From Emmonsiellopsis sp. PD_33 (taxonomy: Eukaryota > Ascomycota > Eurotiomycetes > Onygenales > Ajellomycetaceae): a DNA stretch of 20,975 bases. The position numbers and the translations under genes were made by a program. Numbering within the stretch: position 1 is the stretch's first letter; the number at the start of each line of letters is the position of its first letter. The DNA is taken from positions 1 through 20,975 of the forward strand of contig JANTQF010000484.1 in assembly GCA_032988165.1 (NCBI GenBank), read 5' to 3'. The notes under the pieces were generated by a model, which worked only from the letters and a program-made list of their open reading frames with translations, was not told where the DNA came from and did not search any database. Positions 20,616 to 20,975 of the stretch are shown in pieces.

Positions 20616-20939
20616 TCACACCCTCCCCTTAACCCACCCCCCCAAATTCCTATCAAACGCCTCACACCGCACCGGCATCTCAATCTGATAAAACGGATTC
20701 TTCATCACATAGTCCGCATACAGCTCATACACCTTCCGCATCACCACATCCACGCCCGCCATCAGCGGGTCCGTGAAGAGGAGGAACTTCGTCCCCGTCG
20801 CCGTTTGGAAGCAGGTTAGGCGGAATTTCTCCGTCTCGAGGACTTCCAGGCCGGTTTTGGGTTGGGTGGGGTTTGGGAGGGTGGTGGCGGCGGCGGGGCT
20901 GGGGATGGGGAGGGGGGAGGCGGATGAGCTGTATGCGGA
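20616..20939 (-). CDS. TRS23: TRAPP complex subunit Trs23/TRAPPC4, 3' part only
   Basis: The minus strand codes for about 107 residues ending at TGA 20618-20616. Trs23/TRAPPC4 is a core subunit of the TRAPP vesicle-tethering complex that activates Rab1/Ypt1 at ER-Golgi. Seen: a Ser/Pro/Ala-rich linker (LPIPSPAAATTLPNP), then TGLEVLETEKFRLTCFQTATG, TKFLLFTDP, VYELYADYVMKNPFYQIEMP and RCEAFDRNLGGWVKGR, the usual C-terminal end of fungal TRAPPC4. The N-terminal longin-like half is missing. Upstream, the frame meets an in-frame TAG (20942-20940) inside a 52-nt inverted copy of its own 3' coding sequence, so the frame cannot be followed to the window edge. CACATAG there looks like an acceptor, but it is also just the reverse of GTGATG-type coding sequence. 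Confidence 0.9.
   Translation of the reverse strand, partial: SAYSSSASPLPIPSPAAATTLPNPTQPKTGLEVLETEKFRLTCFQTATGTKFLLFTDPLMAGVDVVMRKVYELYADYVMKNPFYQIEMPVRCEAFDRNLGGWVKGRV
20677..20728. repeat. Inverted repeat, left arm (inside TRS23 coding sequence)
   Basis: These 52 nt, read on the minus strand, encode the YELYADYVMKNPFYQIE part of Trs23. They match 20924-20975 in reverse complement at 50 of 52 positions; 195 nt separate the arms. Confidence 0.95.
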
Positions 20940-20975
20940 CTATGTGATGAAGAATGCGATTTATCAGATTGAGAT
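20924..20975. repeat. Inverted repeat, right arm (at window end)
   Basis: Reverse-complement copy of the left arm. Read on the plus strand it encodes ELYADYVMKNAIYQIE, differing from the genuine Trs23 sequence by Pro-Phe to Ala-Ile. It runs exactly to the last base given, so its full length is unknown. Confidence 0.95.

Noticed and set aside
1..20975. A biosynthetic cluster, defence system or mobile element linking the genes
   Set aside because: All recognised genes are single-copy housekeeping genes in mixed orientations; no transposase, integrase, PKS/NRPS, NLR or toxin-like gene is present.

Overview
The window looks like a piece of a filamentous ascomycete genome (Pezizomycotina, most probably Eurotiomycetes). 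Genes are split by many short introns (45-151 nt, mostly 50-75) with GT..AG ends and CTAAC/CTGAC/CTAAT branch points. Spacers are AT-rich and full of simple repeats, and the best protein matches by eye are to mould orthologues. I see no bacterial, viral or transposon genes, no tRNA or rRNA, and no CRISPR array. Every exon boundary below was read by hand from splice sites and reading-frame continuity.

Layout: 1-238 is the 3' end of an unrecognised plus-strand gene. 644-3786 (+) is an 8-exon PX-domain protein of the yeast Lec1/YPR097W type. 4797-6191 (+) is a GRF zinc-finger protein with a very skewed low-complexity middle. 6801-8528 (+) is TRM5, the tRNA m1G37 methyltransferase. 9479-10154 (-) is RPB4, an RNA polymerase II subunit. 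11921-15995 (-) is LRG1, a LIM-domain RhoGAP whose start codon is unresolved. 17432-18716 (-) is NBL1/Borealin, of the chromosomal passenger complex. 19122-20199 (+) is RPN10, the proteasome ubiquitin receptor. 20616-20939 (-) is the 3' end of TRS23 (TRAPP subunit 4), cut by the window edge. TRM5/RPB4 and RPN10/TRS23 are convergent pairs; NBL1 and RPN10 share a 405-bp divergent promoter.

The genes are conserved housekeeping functions (lipid/sterol regulation, translation fidelity, transcription, Rho1 signalling, mitosis, protein degradation, vesicle tethering). They do not form a cluster or a pathway, and I find no convincing new multi-gene system.

What deserves a second look is smaller in scale: a 52-nt near-perfect inverted copy of the TRS23 3' coding sequence at the very end of the window; four introns that are multiples of three and free of in-frame stops; a KEN box followed by a dense CDK-site cluster in the Borealin tail; a possible choice of start in TRM5; two GTCCGT splice donors; and an abrupt G-rich/C-rich strand switch inside the GRF gene.
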